Of a DNA stretch of 20,840 nt, positions 10,001 to 18,068 are shown in pieces. Each line of letters begins with the position of its first letter. The first letter of the stretch is position 1. The notes beneath the pieces were generated by a model. That model was not told the DNA's origin and did no database searches. It worked only from the letters and a program-made list of their open reading frames with translations. The position numbers and the translations under genes were made by a program. This DNA is from Chrysochromulina tobinii (Eukaryota > Haptophyta > Prymnesiales > Chrysochromulinaceae). The stretch spans positions 1-20,840 of the forward strand of contig JWZX01001142.1 in the NCBI GenBank assembly GCA_001275005.1, given 5' to 3'.

Positions 10001-12031
10001 CAGTATGCGTTGGAGACCATGAAGAAGCTGCTTAAAAGGACATTTCTGGACAAGGATAAGGAGGATAAGCGCGAGGCCGAAATCGTCACCTATTCAGACG
10101 CCACGTCGAGGGTCTTGCTAGCCGTGTGCTTTCTGTACAAGGCACGGGAAGACGCAATGTATGCGGAGGCTCGGCAAGTGAACTACGAGTCGACGGAGAT
10201 CTTGGCTGCCGCTTTCACATCCATGGAAGAGCAAGTGACGCAGATGGCCGTGGAGGAGCACGAAGCTCGGCTGTCAGAGGCTATTCAGTCGATTGCGATG
10301 GATCTCCACCTGAGCCAGATTTACGAGGGGGCTGACAGCGTTGCGTACGAGGTTGCCTTGGAGGTGGCTGAGAAGCAAGAAGCTGAGGCTTTCTCAGCGC
10401 TGACCAAAGCTTCGTTGGTCTCGCACATGTCCATGCTGAGCAACCGCACGTCCATCGAGACCGCTAAACGGCTCGAGGCTGAGCTCACTGAGGAGCTTCG
10501 TCGCGAGGAGGAAGCTGTGATGGCAGCGGCACAGGCGGCAGTGCGTCAGAAGATGGGCAACCTCATGGCCAAGACTGCAGAGGAAGAGGACGAGGAGATC
10601 GCTCGCCAAATGCAACAGGAGGCGGCCCGCAAAGCAGAGGAGGCAAGTCGCCCCAAACCATCTGTGTGGGATGGGGTGCCACCGCTTGGCGGGCGCGCAG
10701 ATTGGTCTGGGCTGTCGCCACGTGCCCTCCGGGAGGTGCTGCGGCATGGCAGCGGCATCCACGGCGCAGCTCGAGAGCGGCTTGTCAACCAATGCTCGGC
10801 TGGCATGGCAAGTATTGCGAAAGCGTCCTCTACCCGTCCTACCAGCACACCGCCTCACAGCGCGAGGATCTCTGACGCTCCAGCCCGGCAGTTCTTTCTT
10901 CCTTCCGTCACTGCTACGCCCATGCAACGGTGGCACACAGAGGATATGGATGGCGATGGCTTCGGTCGCCGGCGTGCATTTTCCCCGCCCCCGTCTGCAG
11001 TCGCCGCCACCTACTTGCCTGCACAGATGCCCGCCACATCCTTGATAGATCGCGAGTGGCGACCGCGGCCATTAGCTCCTCGCCCCCCGTCGTCAGCACG
11101 CCGGGGAGCAGGGCAGCTCGCACCGTCTCCTCGAGCGTCGCAGGTTATGCCTGCACTGGCAGCTCTGCTTGCCCCGGGCCTCACTCCGAGTACACGGCCC
11201 TCAACACGGCCCGCTACGGCATACGCGTCCGCTCGTTCATGGGACGAGGGGCAGCTTGCCAAGCACGAGCTCAGAATGCAGCTCGGACTGGACGCAAGGG
11301 CTGCAGAGCAGCAGGCGTTTGGAGGGCCGCGTAGTTGGCAAGCAGATGCAGATGTTCCGATGAATCGCGGCCCGCAGTGGGCGCGCAGAGACGTGGAGGC
11401 AGCACTTCAGCAACTGGAACTTGAAGAGAGCAGCAAGCGTCCACCTCGACTGAGATCCACACGGCGGCGCGGGCGACGAGTGCCCTGGGCCCAAGCTGGC
11501 CTACACGTAGCTACACTCAACGGCGGAGGTGAGTCGCTTCTGCAAGGTGCTCGTGCAGAGGATACCACGACGACAAGAGATAGCGACGGAGGGCACATTG
11601 AGCTTGACGCGCTGGATCAGGCCGACCAGCCGTTGATCCATCACAGGTGCTCCTTGAAGCCAGAGACCTCAGAGCAGGCAGCCTGGGCCGACGAGCGGTG
11701 CGAAATCCCACACTCTCCATCCCTTGTCAGCGGCAAAGAGCTGGAGGCGACCGAAGCAGCCTTTACCCGGCATCTTCTTCGGGCGCATGCGATGAGACCT
11801 CGAACTGCACTCAGTTCGAGGATGCGTCAACAGGGCGATGGGGGTCTGGCGGACTTGTCAAATGTGGCAGAGCTCCCGCTCACTAGGCGTCCGCAACTAC
11901 GCCAATCGGTTGGTCAGACACCTGTCATGGCTCCTCTCATGCCCCCGGGCTTGCACGCAGACGTTGCCGATCTGATCCTGCTGGCAAGCAAGGTACGGAC
12001 ACGCGCAGCGAGTGCGCGGCGAGACGGCTAA
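7013..12031 (+). CDS. Large coiled-coil / armadillo-like / IQ-motif protein
   Basis: Single exon of 1672 residues from ATG 7013, the first Met after an in-frame TAA at 6968. Residues about 5-75 are coiled coil. About 80-255 are Leu/Ala-rich helices resembling armadillo/HEAT repeats (for example [14 protein letters not shown] and ALLCLANLC-like helices). About 340-590 is an Ala/Thr/Ser/Pro tract containing a 140-residue internal duplication. About 626-713 is an AAAEK-type helix. Four IQ-like motifs follow near residues 716, 753, 813 and 847; the best is [13 protein letters not shown] (753), others are [11 protein letters not shown] and [11 protein letters not shown], suggesting calmodulin binding. 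Long charged helices run to about 1220, then a disordered Pro/Arg/Ser-rich tail. A cytoskeletal, flagellar or basal-body-associated scaffold is plausible by architecture only; I do not recognise a specific family. Confidence 0.8.
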   Translation: MLIDDISALRRSLEEKEVALNTVLTEQERRSLEENELHAVSERERAAELAAKVTLLERQLAQQTEQIAHLLSDQVQQSPMVAVAMEAASGLYSLSPANRLIALLDLSEILNDCTQEEGTAVGRALREGGAVRHLAILLNDFNDEHSMQAMLLCLANLCSDSLDASSSETKRELLAGDVGEAVVRCLRVPPSDGLAASLVLTYAAGLCLNVSNDYPWSMTLLALGALHDFQALVNNEDLLVAHYAKGTLINLLALFPTIAALDASSPSSGLLPGAASTVRLSDATAATLEESHEYRSFTAQRQQKLEQQLALGYGTGVEIMQVADPLSTRRRASQAAILTANGLSAVAPTTVTAAAAATAASIVPATVTRLQQADDPSVTAVAHAADTGQSSSKLVQTASLATSAVASTTASTAIAAPLAAASEPTTITATSKPAAIATAVIPIAESAAFPAAQLAASVPNSVPVPAAAIASSVTSIALTTTPVTAVLTAPAALAPALTSDTQPAALTSAAFPAATSVPTALATTAVASAPATTAVATTALATTAVASTMATSAIAAPLAAASKPTTISTTSKPAAVAAAAISIAESAVAEVGVEEQPVKLAMEAEAARRAASTDAAKHQAEMERKKAEDEKAAAEAAAAEAAAAKAAAAEAAAAEKAAAEKAAAEKAAAEKEAAEKAAAEKAAVERAAAEAAAAEKVAAEKAAAEKAAAEKAALTLQCASRCKAARREAAALRAHVEAEHKRAAAECRAATRIQKMCRGCMARFYYEERRALQQAMNKAHAAAAEARKNKVAQEMQMLARNQAAAEGRAATKLQAHHRGKADRARVDAMRLQAAEEAAAKHKASTTLQANQRGKVDRKMLAEERVAAEHALTDALHSIAETVAEQCAAEEAAKIAAEKKAQARKRLKQIHAGALFGVKGMQVGRQAAEVRRREEEVVNLSVDTIASLLDSCIADKAEDDRREAARQKREAEVVAFGRARAMFLVAQMLKEREDEIKQYALETMKKLLKRTFLDKDKEDKREAEIVTYSDATSRVLLAVCFLYKAREDAMYAEARQVNYESTEILAAAFTSMEEQVTQMAVEEHEARLSEAIQSIAMDLHLSQIYEGADSVAYEVALEVAEKQEAEAFSALTKASLVSHMSMLSNRTSIETAKRLEAELTEELRREEEAVMAAAQAAVRQKMGNLMAKTAEEEDEEIARQMQQEAARKAEEASRPKPSVWDGVPPLGGRADWSGLSPRALREVLRHGSGIHGAARERLVNQCSAGMASIAKASSTRPTSTPPHSARISDAPARQFFLPSVTATPMQRWHTEDMDGDGFGRRRAFSPPPSAVAATYLPAQMPATSLIDREWRPRPLAPRPPSSARRGAGQLAPSPRASQVMPALAALLAPGLTPSTRPSTRPATAYASARSWDEGQLAKHELRMQLGLDARAAEQQAFGGPRSWQADADVPMNRGPQWARRDVEAALQQLELEESSKRPPRLRSTRRRGRRVPWAQAGLHVATLNGGGESLLQGARAEDTTTTRDSDGGHIELDALDQADQPLIHHRCSLKPETSEQAAWADERCEIPHSPSLVSGKELEATEAAFTRHLLRAHAMRPRTALSSRMRQQGDGGLADLSNVAELPLTRRPQLRQSVGQTPVMAPLMPPGLHADVADLILLASKVRTRAASARRDG
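8028..8777 (+). repeat. CCN/TCN-rich tract with a second open frame encoding SPPP-rich protein
   Basis: Within the large IQ-protein CDS, this tract is built from CC-N and TC-N triplets. In the annotated frame it gives Ala, Thr, Ser, Pro, Val and Ile. In the frame one base later it is open from the TGA at 8025-8027 to the TAG at 8775-8777, nearly 250 codons, and reads as runs of PPPSPPPP. That resembles the Ser-Pro-rich segments of algal extensin- or pherophorin-type proteins. The variable base of the triplets is the first codon position of the main frame and the third (silent) position of the Pro frame. Either the tract was born as an SPPP coding repeat and later came to be read out of frame, or both frames are used. 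Confidence 0.7.
8225..8775 (+). repeat. Internal duplication, two ~130-bp copies 420 bp apart
   Basis: Copy 1 begins at 8225 and copy 2 at 8645, each about 130 bases. In the main frame they give [18 protein letters not shown] and [18 protein letters not shown], followed by related KPTTI- and IAES-type sequence. The offset is a multiple of three, so both frames are preserved. By eye there are about fifteen differences. More than half fall on the first position of the main frame, that is, the third position of the Pro-rich frame. Confidence 0.75.
8906..9150 (+). repeat. 15-bp-type coding repeat giving AAAEK helix
   Basis: Imperfect tandem repeat of GCGGCGGCCGAGAAG-like units within the IQ-protein gene, translated as about sixteen [10 protein letters not shown] pentapeptides. 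Such Ala/Glu/Lys repeats form long single helices or coiled coils, as in TolA-like stalks. It lies immediately before the first IQ-like motif and probably works as a rigid spacer. Confidence 0.85.
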
Positions 12032-12577
12032 GGCGGTAATCGCTTGCGGCCACACGAGCAAATAGCATGTGATTGTGAACACTGGAAGAGGGCCGACGGA
12101 CATGTACAAAAACTGACCTGTAGTTTCAGAAAATTCTACTGCGATGCGTGAGGGCTAAAATGAATCTCCACATGGTAGCGGTGGCTTGCGCTTCCAGCAG
12201 CACCAGCAGCACTCGGACCGCTCGGTGACGGTGTTGATATATGTCGCCCACGTCCGGTCACAGCTCACACGTGGTCGCACAGCCTCGACAGTCACACGCG
12301 GACGCCCGCGCCCGCGCCGCGCGAGATCCACCATCGCATGGCGCATGCGCCGCGATGCAGCATAAGTCGCCGAAGTCGGTAGACTGCAGTGGTGTAGCCA
12401 TTATAGCGTAGTGAGGCTACATGTACGCTACGTCGCGGACGGCGGCGAGGGCGGCGGTCAGGCGGCGGCGAGGGCGGCGGCGAGGGCGGCGGCGAGGGCG
12501 GCGGCGAGGGCGGCGGCACACAAGCACCACCAGAACCACCTTCGCCACCGCCTGCACCACCTTCGCCACCGCCACCG
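12032..12577. other. Convergent intergenic region with GC-rich minisatellite
   Basis: About 546 bases between the 3' ends of the IQ-protein gene (+) and the FkbM gene (-). The left 390 bases have mixed composition and no coding signal that I trust. The right part is the GGCGGCGGCGAG repeat (12441-12517) and a 21-bp-period repeat ACCTTCGCCACCGCC (12538-12552 and 12559-12573) reaching the FkbM stop codon. Both genes' 3' UTRs and cleavage sites should lie here; no clear AATAAA was noted. Confidence 0.6.
12441..12517. repeat. 12-bp minisatellite (GGCGGCGGCGAG)n
   Basis: About five to six tandem units of GGCGGCGGCGAG with one disrupted unit near 12455-12461. On the minus strand it reads CTCGCCGCCGCC, which would encode SPPP repeats. 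It is therefore the same type of sequence as the SPPP frame at 8028-8777. It lies outside both predicted coding regions. Confidence 0.8.
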
Positions 12578-13606
12578 TCACCCGGAGTTCTTGCCACCCG
12601 CGTACGGAGCTAGCCTGTTGGGGACGTGTTGGTTCATACAGCACTGTCGCGCACTCTTACAACAGTCGCCTCCAGCCGAGCAGCACGGATAGGCGTGCTC
12701 AAAGATGGACGTTGCGTTCACTGGAATGAGTCGCCCTGACTTGAGATGGGCCTCCAAAGTGGGCGAGGATGACCATGAGGATGGCCAGCGTCTCCTCGCA
12801 TGGCCGTGATATTCTGGAGCCTCGATAGCAATCGAGCCCGTCTCGTTATTTGGACCAGGGCCGCGCAAATGCTGCACGTACAGCGGTAGGTTCAGTAGGT
12901 TGCGTACATCCAGCGGAATGCCTGCCTCTTCCTCGACAAGGAGCGTTTGGTAGCCTAGGCTGGCAATGAATTGCAGCAACCTGGTCGTATAAGCAGGACT
13001 CTTGTGCACCGCACACTCGACCGAAAACACGGGCAAATCACGCTTCAACGTGCGTACAGCTCCGCGCAAGACGTCGAGCTCATTGCCCTCAGTGTCCCAG
13101 TGGGCGAAACCAAGGCGTTCACCTGTCCAATTGGTTGCAAATAGCTCATCAACTGTCCAGACGTCAAACTCCTGGCCGGAGGTATTCAGTTTCACAATGT
13201 TCATTACGCCCACCGAGTCGCGCTTTGCGCCCAAAGGGCTCGCACCCAGATCAAGTGAAGCAATTGAAATCTGTTGGCCGGCTCGACGCATTTTCGATGG
13301 AGGTACATGGAAAGTGCTTCGCTCAGCACCAAGGCCACCGAGCAGCGGCTGGACGTTCTGCAGCCGCTGTTGGGCGCTTGTGCGTCTGACCGAGTCGATG
13401 TTGCGCTGTAGTGGATCCATGGCGTGCACTGTACGATTGGGTGATGCCGCAGCGTAGAGGCAGGTCTCTACTCCAGTGTTGGCTCCTGCGTCGATGATGC
13501 TGCCGGAAGGCATACTCCCCTCTGCGAACAAGCCGAGCACGATTTCGTTGAAGAGTGGCTCGGCGCAGGCCGCGGCGACGAGCAAGATGTGATGCCCTTG
13601 TCGCAT
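12578..13606 (-). CDS. FkbM-family SAM-dependent methyltransferase
   Basis: 342 residues, single exon. The SAM-binding motif I is SIIDAGANTGVE (36-47), with an acidic residue at the end of strand 2 (AMDP, D64). FkbM-type motifs follow: VDELF (152-156), WDTEGNELDVLRGA (170-183) and VFSVEC (193-198). This family methylates hydroxyls of sugars or small molecules; many eukaryotic microalgae carry numerous copies, and the substrate here is unknown. The core starts almost at once (EPLFNEIVLGLF, 16-27), so the N-terminus is short. The frame stays open upstream of ATG 13606 without another Met, and a GGTAAGC lies just upstream, so a 5' exon is possible. The C-terminus has an evenly spaced CC-x5-CC-x5-CC motif (308-323), possibly disulfide- or metal-linked. 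It is divergently arranged with the deacetylase gene. Confidence 0.85.
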   Translation of the reverse strand: MRQGHHILLVAAACAEPLFNEIVLGLFAEGSMPSGSIIDAGANTGVETCLYAAASPNRTVHAMDPLQRNIDSVRRTSAQQRLQNVQPLLGGLGAERSTFHVPPSKMRRAGQQISIASLDLGASPLGAKRDSVGVMNIVKLNTSGQEFDVWTVDELFATNWTGERLGFAHWDTEGNELDVLRGAVRTLKRDLPVFSVECAVHKSPAYTTRLLQFIASLGYQTLLVEEEAGIPLDVRNLLNLPLYVQHLRGPGPNNETGSIAIEAPEYHGHARRRWPSSWSSSPTLEAHLKSGRLIPVNATSIFEHAYPCCSAGGDCCKSARQCCMNQHVPNRLAPYAGGKNSG

Positions 13607-13620
13607 GAGGAATTCTTTGC

Positions 13621-13659
13621 TTACCGGTAAAAAGACACCCGGGGGGAGCTTACCGGTAA
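13621..13659. promoter_or_regulatory. Pair of TTACCGGTAA palindromes
   Basis: The perfect 10-bp palindrome TTACCGGTAA occurs at 13621-13630 and again at 13650-13659, each within the longer direct repeat GCTTACCGGTAAA. The centre-to-centre distance is 29 bp, close to three helical turns, as expected for two sites bound on the same DNA face by dimeric regulators. They lie 15-55 bp upstream of the FkbM start codon. The factor is unknown. On the minus strand each also contains GGTAAG, so a splice-donor reading is a possible alternative. Confidence 0.5.
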
Positions 13660-13705
13660 AGACTCCAAAAGCGGCGAGTCATATTATTGCTCGCCAAATG
13701 CCATC

Positions 13706-13789
13706 GTGAGTGAGTGAGTGATTGGGTGACCAAAAGGTTTCTCGACCTGTACTACGGTGTGTTTGTGTCTCAATGACTCACTCACTCAC
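13706..13789. repeat. 19-bp inverted repeat with 46-bp spacer
   Basis: The left arm GTGAGTGAGTGAGTGATTG (13706-13724) is the reverse complement of the right arm (13771-13789) except at one position. The arms are tetranucleotide GAGT/ACTC repeats. The right arm contains TGACTCA (13774-13780), a core bound by bZIP factors in other eukaryotes. It could form a cruciform or be a short fold-back repeat; function is unknown. Confidence 0.7.
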
Positions 13790-13841
13790 TCTCCCTCAGC
13801 TACCCGGACATCGGCGGGAGCAGCGAACCCCACATTACTCT

Positions 13842-13872
13842 CCCCGGTCCCGCCTCCCCCCGTCCCCCCCCC
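13842..13872 (-). promoter_or_regulatory. G-quadruplex motif upstream of deacetylase start
   Basis: On the minus strand four G runs (9, 6, 3 and 4 G) are separated by loops of 2, 4 and 3 bases, satisfying the standard G4 pattern. It ends 32 bp before the deacetylase ATG and so probably lies in the core promoter or 5' UTR template. The effect on expression is unknown. Confidence 0.55.
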
Positions 13873-13904
13873 AAAAGCGGAGCTGATCACAAAGGTGGGT
13901 TGCG

Positions 13905-16663
13905 ATGGGTGACTCGATGGCGGGGAACGCCGCGCTTCGGTCGAAATTGGCACCGCTCGAGCCGCTTCTAACGCCGCTCGAGACCGAAACCGAGACCACC
14001 GTCGACGAGGTTCGAGCCATCAGCAGCCGAAACTCGGAGGCCTCGCTCGCGTCTTCTTCACAACAGGATCCGGCACACGCTGAAGCATCCGCTCTTCTGG
14101 AGCCCCTTCCGATTGAAAACACTGCGATGACGGCGAGCGCTTCGGGCGTCAAACGGCCGTCCCCGCAAAATAGCACGGACGTCTTCAAGGTGCCCACGAG
14201 CCCGAGCAAGCGGCAGGCAAGTGCCCTGAACCTGCGCCCACCTCTGCTTGTTGTCGACACGAGCATCATCGAGGAGGCCAACTCGCCGCCGTTGCCGCGC
14301 ACGCCCGCGAACGTGCGCATGAATAACCCAACCGAGCTGCATAATGCCGTGTGCATGGGCCAGGTCGCTCAGGCGCGCGCGCTGCTCGAGGAGGGACACG
14401 CCATCGACCCGATCGAAGAGCATGGCTTCACTCCGCTGCACAAGGCGTCGGCGCTTGACAAGGAGGACAAGCGGCTGGCGCTCGTCGAGCTGCTGCTCGA
14501 GCACGGCGCGGACGTGCTGCGCGGCGACAAGGAGGGCTACACGCCGCTGCACTGGGCCGCCGCGCTCGGCCATTCGAATGTACTCGTGCCGATGCTCCGG
14601 ATGGGGGCGGCGGTGACGCAGCGCTCGTTCGAGGGTGAGACAGCGCTGCATCGGGCGGCGCGATTCGGGCGTCTCGAGTGTGCGAAGCTGCTCGTGGGCG
14701 AGCATGGCGATCCCAAGGCCGTCCTTGAGCGCAATAGGGACTTCCTCACGCCGCTCGACGTGGCGGGCATGCCGCTGAAGCGAGTCAACCGGCAGCACCG
14801 CATGCAGCTCCGGCGGGCGCTGCTCGAAGCGGTACCGAGCGCGCGGACGCTCGTGCTGCACCACCCCGACTGCATGCTGCACGAGACGGGCGACCTGCAC
14901 CAGGAGCATCCGCTGCGCCTCGAAGCCATCCTCACTTACGTGCATGCCTCGCAGCCCCACCCACCAGTGCCGCCCACCGCCGCCGCCGCTGCCGTCAGCG
15001 CCGCCGCCGCCGCGGCCGTCAGCGCTGGCGCCTCCGCGAGCAGCTTTGGGCGACTAGGGCGCGAGGAGGCGGCGGCGGCGGCGGCGGTCAGGGAGGCGGC
15101 CGCCGCGGCGATAGGAATCGGCGCCGTCCCGGGCAGCTCGCCGGGCGCCCTCCCGAGCACGCTGGCCGAGGGCGGTGTGTCGCGCCGGCCGAGTGCTCGG
15201 GAAGGCGCCCGAGAGGGTGCTCGGCACTCGCCGTCCCAGGCAGCCACGGCAACGGCGAGCGACGCGGCAGCGGGCGCAGGCGGCGCAGGCGGCGGGCACG
15301 GCGGGGGCGGCGCGGGCGCGGGCGGCAGCCACCACACGCGCGCCGGCACACCCGTTACTTGGGAGCTGCCGCCTTTTGAGGTGACGGAGCTGTGCAATTT
15401 CGAGCCCGCGACCCACGAGGCTTTGCAGCGCGTGCACGAGCCCGCGTACATTCAGATGGTGCAGTCCGCGGCGCTGCTCATGCAAAAGAATGCGGCCAAC
15501 GGCCATCCGCCGCCCTCGCCCATGCCCCTCACACCCATGGTGCAGCTCGCACGCGGAGCCAAATTCGAGGCCCTCAAGGACCCGCGCACGTGCGACACGC
15601 GCCTCTCGGCTGGCTCGTATGCAGCGGCGCGGCGCGCGGCGGGCGCCGTGTGCCGCGCCATCGACGAGGTGATGCGCGGCAACTGCCGCAACGCGCTGTG
15701 CGTCGTACGCCCGCCCGGGCACCACGCGGGCGTCCAAGGGCTCATCCCAGGCTCCACCTCGTGTGGCTTCTGCGTCTTCAACTCGGTCATGGTGGGGGCG
15801 GCCCACGCGCTCCAGGGCCCGCTGCGCGTACCGCGCGTCGCGATCGTCGATTTCGACGTGCACCACGGCGACGGCTCCGAAGAGATCGTGCGCGCGCTGC
15901 ACCGGGCACACTCACTGCCGCCCAACGCCCTCTTCTTCTGCTCCATTCATCTCTACGACCCAGGCGACGCCTCGTTTGGCGCCTTCTACCCGGGCTCCGG
16001 CGCGGCCGACGACCTCAGCGCCAACGTGCTCAATGTGCCCGTCGCACCGCTGTGGCGCAAGAGCGCCATCGGCAAGGGGGGCGGCGGGCGGCCCTCAGTT
16101 ATCCTCGGAGGCTCTGCGCCAGGGGCGTCGCCCAAGTGCGCCTGTTGGGGCTGTGGGCGCGCCGAGTGGCGCTCGGCCTTTTCGCAGGTGAGCTGAGTGC
16201 CTCTGAGGACCGCTCTGATGATCTCTCTGATGACCTCGGAATTGCGACTCATGCCTCGCTCTGACGATCACTGATGACCTCGGAATTGCGACTCATGCCT
16301 CGCGCTCGGCCGTCTCCGCAGCGCGTGCTTCCCGCCTTGCGCGCCTTCGGACCCGACCTATTGCTGCTCTCGTCCGGATTCGACGGCGGGCTTGGCGACA
16401 TCGGGAACTCGAAGCTCGACGACAAGGAGAAGTACCACCAGGGACTCGACTTGAGCGCGGCGGACTTTGAATGGGCCACCGAGCAGCTCGTGAGCGTGGC
16501 CGCCATCTGTTGCCCAGGCAAGGTCGTCTCCGTCCTCGAGGGTGGGTACGGCAACTACGAGGCGACACGCGACACGGAGAGTGGCTACACTGTCTCGAGA
16601 GCCGGCCTGGCGGAGAATGTCGGCGCACACCTCTCGGCGCTCGCCGGCGTCAATCCCCGGTAA
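13905..16663 (+). CDS. Ankyrin-repeat histone deacetylase (class II-like)
   Basis: Exons 13905-16187 and 16322-16663 give 874 residues. ATG 13905 is the first Met after an in-frame TGA at 13884. Residues 1-140 are a disordered leader with a possible basic nuclear signal. About four ankyrin repeats follow (142-290; GFTPLHKAS, GYTPLHWAAALGH, GETALHRAARFG). The zinc deacetylase fold begins at LVLHHPDCMLHE (316). Catalytic His pair: VRPPGHHAG (H606, H607). Zinc ligands: D651 and H653 in IVDFDVHHGDG, and D782 in SSGFDGG after the intron. The active-site Tyr region is LEGGYGNYE. It should remove acetyl groups from histone or other lysines, probably in the nucleus. Odd points: a roughly 135-residue Ala/Gly/Ser-rich insertion (351-484) splits the fold, and a second, 20-residue-scale insertion (about 720-745) follows APLWRKSAIGK; the latter could be an unrecognised intron. 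Confidence 0.88.
16188..16321 (+). other. 134-bp GT-AG intron with tandem repeat and flanking duplication
   Basis: Donor TTTTCGCAG|GTGAGC, acceptor GTCTCCGCAG|CGCGTG, phase 0. Splicing restores the conserved deacetylase stretch FSQ-RVLPALRAFGPDLL; without it the frame stops at 16194-16196. Inside, a 33-base sequence occurs at 16227-16259 and exactly again at 16271-16303 (period 44). The upstream exon end 16169-16187 (GCGCTCGGCC...CGCAG) is imperfectly repeated at the intron end 16302-16321. GAGTGCCTCTGA (16195-16206) is shared with the second intron of the minus-strand gene (18940-18951). Confidence 0.88.
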
Positions 16664-17327
16664 TGGGGGGCTACCGTGACGAGAGGGAGGGCGGCGGTGG
16701 ATTCTCGAGACGACCTTTCCAGAGCACACATGCCGAGCGTGCGCAATCATCCCCCATATTCATTGTCACTCGTGCGTACAGCCGTTGTGAAGCCCAGAGT
16801 GCACAGACCACAGTTCTATCTGAGTCACCGCAGAGACTCGTCAGACGAGAGTGAAGGCCCTGTTTTCGCTTTCAAAATAGCATTCCAATATTTTTTGAGG
16901 TCCCACGGCGCATCCATGTCGAAAAGGTCAAGTACACGGAGTCTACGCCCCGATGGGTTTTACTCAAGAATCAAGGGCCCCTTGCAAGAATTCACTTCAA
17001 GCACTTCTTCGTTCCTTCATAGACCCGGGATCTTCGGACACGTGCGATGTGCAACCCATTCACGCATTCTCACTTCTTCCCACGGTTGCCACAGCCTCTC
17101 CTATCGCCAGGAGCTGATCGGCTTGGACAGCTTCCGCTCCTCTCGCAATCACCTCACCAGCAGCCTTGTTTGGTTGGTTGTTGCCTTCTTAGGGGGGTTC
17201 GAGTTCAATGCGAACCATGACTCGGGTTCGAACCCCTCCGCAATTCGCCACGCCTCCCATGTCTTGGCGTATCCATACACCGCAACTAGGCCATTTTCTA
17301 TCAGAATGCCCGCAAATAATCAGACAT
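16664..17327. other. Convergent intergenic region, no gene recognised
   Basis: About 660 bases between the 3' ends of the deacetylase (+) and the UBA/WW gene (-). A plus-strand frame is open across most of it, but its translation has no recognisable domain and runs antisense into the neighbouring gene, so I do not call it. A 12-bp perfect palindrome GGGTTCGAACCC lies at 17224-17235, with a tRNA-B-box-like GGTTCGAGTTC at 17196-17206; no tRNA fold could be made. Confidence 0.5.
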
Positions 17328-18068
17328 TCAAGAGGATTCCTCCACGCCCACGCGTGGATCGGGCTCGTCGTGCGCGGTGCGGACCTTGCGCACTTCCCAC
17401 ACCATCCGCTTTCTGACCTCATATGGCGAACGATCGAAGTCCAGGGCTTTTTCTTTCCCCTCAGGTGGCACGTTGCTCATCAGCTGCGCCCACTCACTCT
17501 CCACCTGCTGGTCAGATGGATTCCACGCGTCATACTGAGATTGCTCCTCAGGGGTCATCAGAGGAGCTCCTAAGAGGACCTCAGAGCTCACCGAACCCTC
17601 GTCCGCTTTCTCATTCGAGGAGGCACCGGCTTGGAAGCCTGGGGGAATGGTGCTTTGCTCGTAGCCCGTGGCAAGATGCTCGAAGACGATCGTGCCCGCC
17701 GCGCTCACGCGCGCCGCCCACCCGTCGGGCAGGCCGTTGACTAACACTGGCATTGGCCGCGAGCGCTTGGAAACCCCAGAATCCGCGAGCGCTTGGACAA
17801 CTTCGCCGCCAGCAGTTTGCTGCATAAGCAGCTCGACCGCTTCACTGGGATTCCAGTTACTAGCCTCAAGATAGAACGTCGCGATTTCTGGCTCCACATG
17901 CAGCACATCGACCAAAACAGCAACAAGAGTGTCGTGGTCGTCGTGCGTTGTTGCGCCCAGCTTGACGACGAGGCTATCTAGAGCAGAGTCGAGGTCTGAA
18001 GGGGTATCGTGCGCGCGCCCACGCTTAGCGGTAGGAGCAGAGTCGGAAGGTGCGCCGCCCATGTCCAT
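17328..18068 (-). CDS. UBA-like and WW-like domain protein
   Basis: 246 residues from ATG 18068, chosen because its context (ACCATGG) is strong. The frame is open further upstream to a Met at 18278, but that extension looks like translated leader. Residues about 46-85 resemble a UBA/UBA-like three-helix bundle, with the conserved ending FYLEASNWNPSEAVELLMQ. Residues 113-145 (LPDGWAARVSAAGTIVFEH...IPPGF) match the WW pattern: Leu-Pro-x-Gly-Trp at the start and a Pro near the end, although the second Trp is absent (YEQSTIPP). The C-terminal half contains WNPSDQQVESEW and a charged helix. UBA-like domains bind ubiquitin or related folds and WW domains bind Pro-rich peptides, so an adaptor in ubiquitin signalling or RNA processing is plausible; partners are unknown. 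Confidence 0.72.
   Translation of the reverse strand: MDMGGAPSDSAPTAKRGRAHDTPSDLDSALDSLVVKLGATTHDDHDTLVAVLVDVLHVEPEIATFYLEASNWNPSEAVELLMQQTAGGEVVQALADSGVSKRSRPMPVLVNGLPDGWAARVSAAGTIVFEHLATGYEQSTIPPGFQAGASSNEKADEGSVSSEVLLGAPLMTPEEQSQYDAWNPSDQQVESEWAQLMSNVPPEGKEKALDFDRSPYEVRKRMVWEVRKVRTAHDEPDPRVGVEESS

Larger units (their letters stand above)
13607..13904. promoter_or_regulatory. 298-bp divergent (shared) promoter region
   Basis: This is the whole gap between the start codons of the FkbM gene (-) and the deacetylase gene (+). It is much less protein-like than its flanks and contains three notable structures, listed separately: two identical TTACCGGTAA palindromes, a 19-bp inverted repeat, and a C-tract with G-quadruplex potential on the minus strand. 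Promoter function is inferred from position alone. Confidence 0.6.

Noticed and set aside
13650-13659. TTACCGGTAA as splice donor (GGTAAG on the minus strand) of a 5' exon of the FkbM gene
   Set aside because: Possible, but no upstream coding exon or matching acceptor was found. The palindrome pair is kept as a regulatory candidate and the alternative is stated there.
16676-17416. 246-codon open frame on the plus strand downstream of the deacetylase
   Set aside because: No recognisable domain, less biased base composition than true genes here, and its end runs antisense into the UBA/WW gene.
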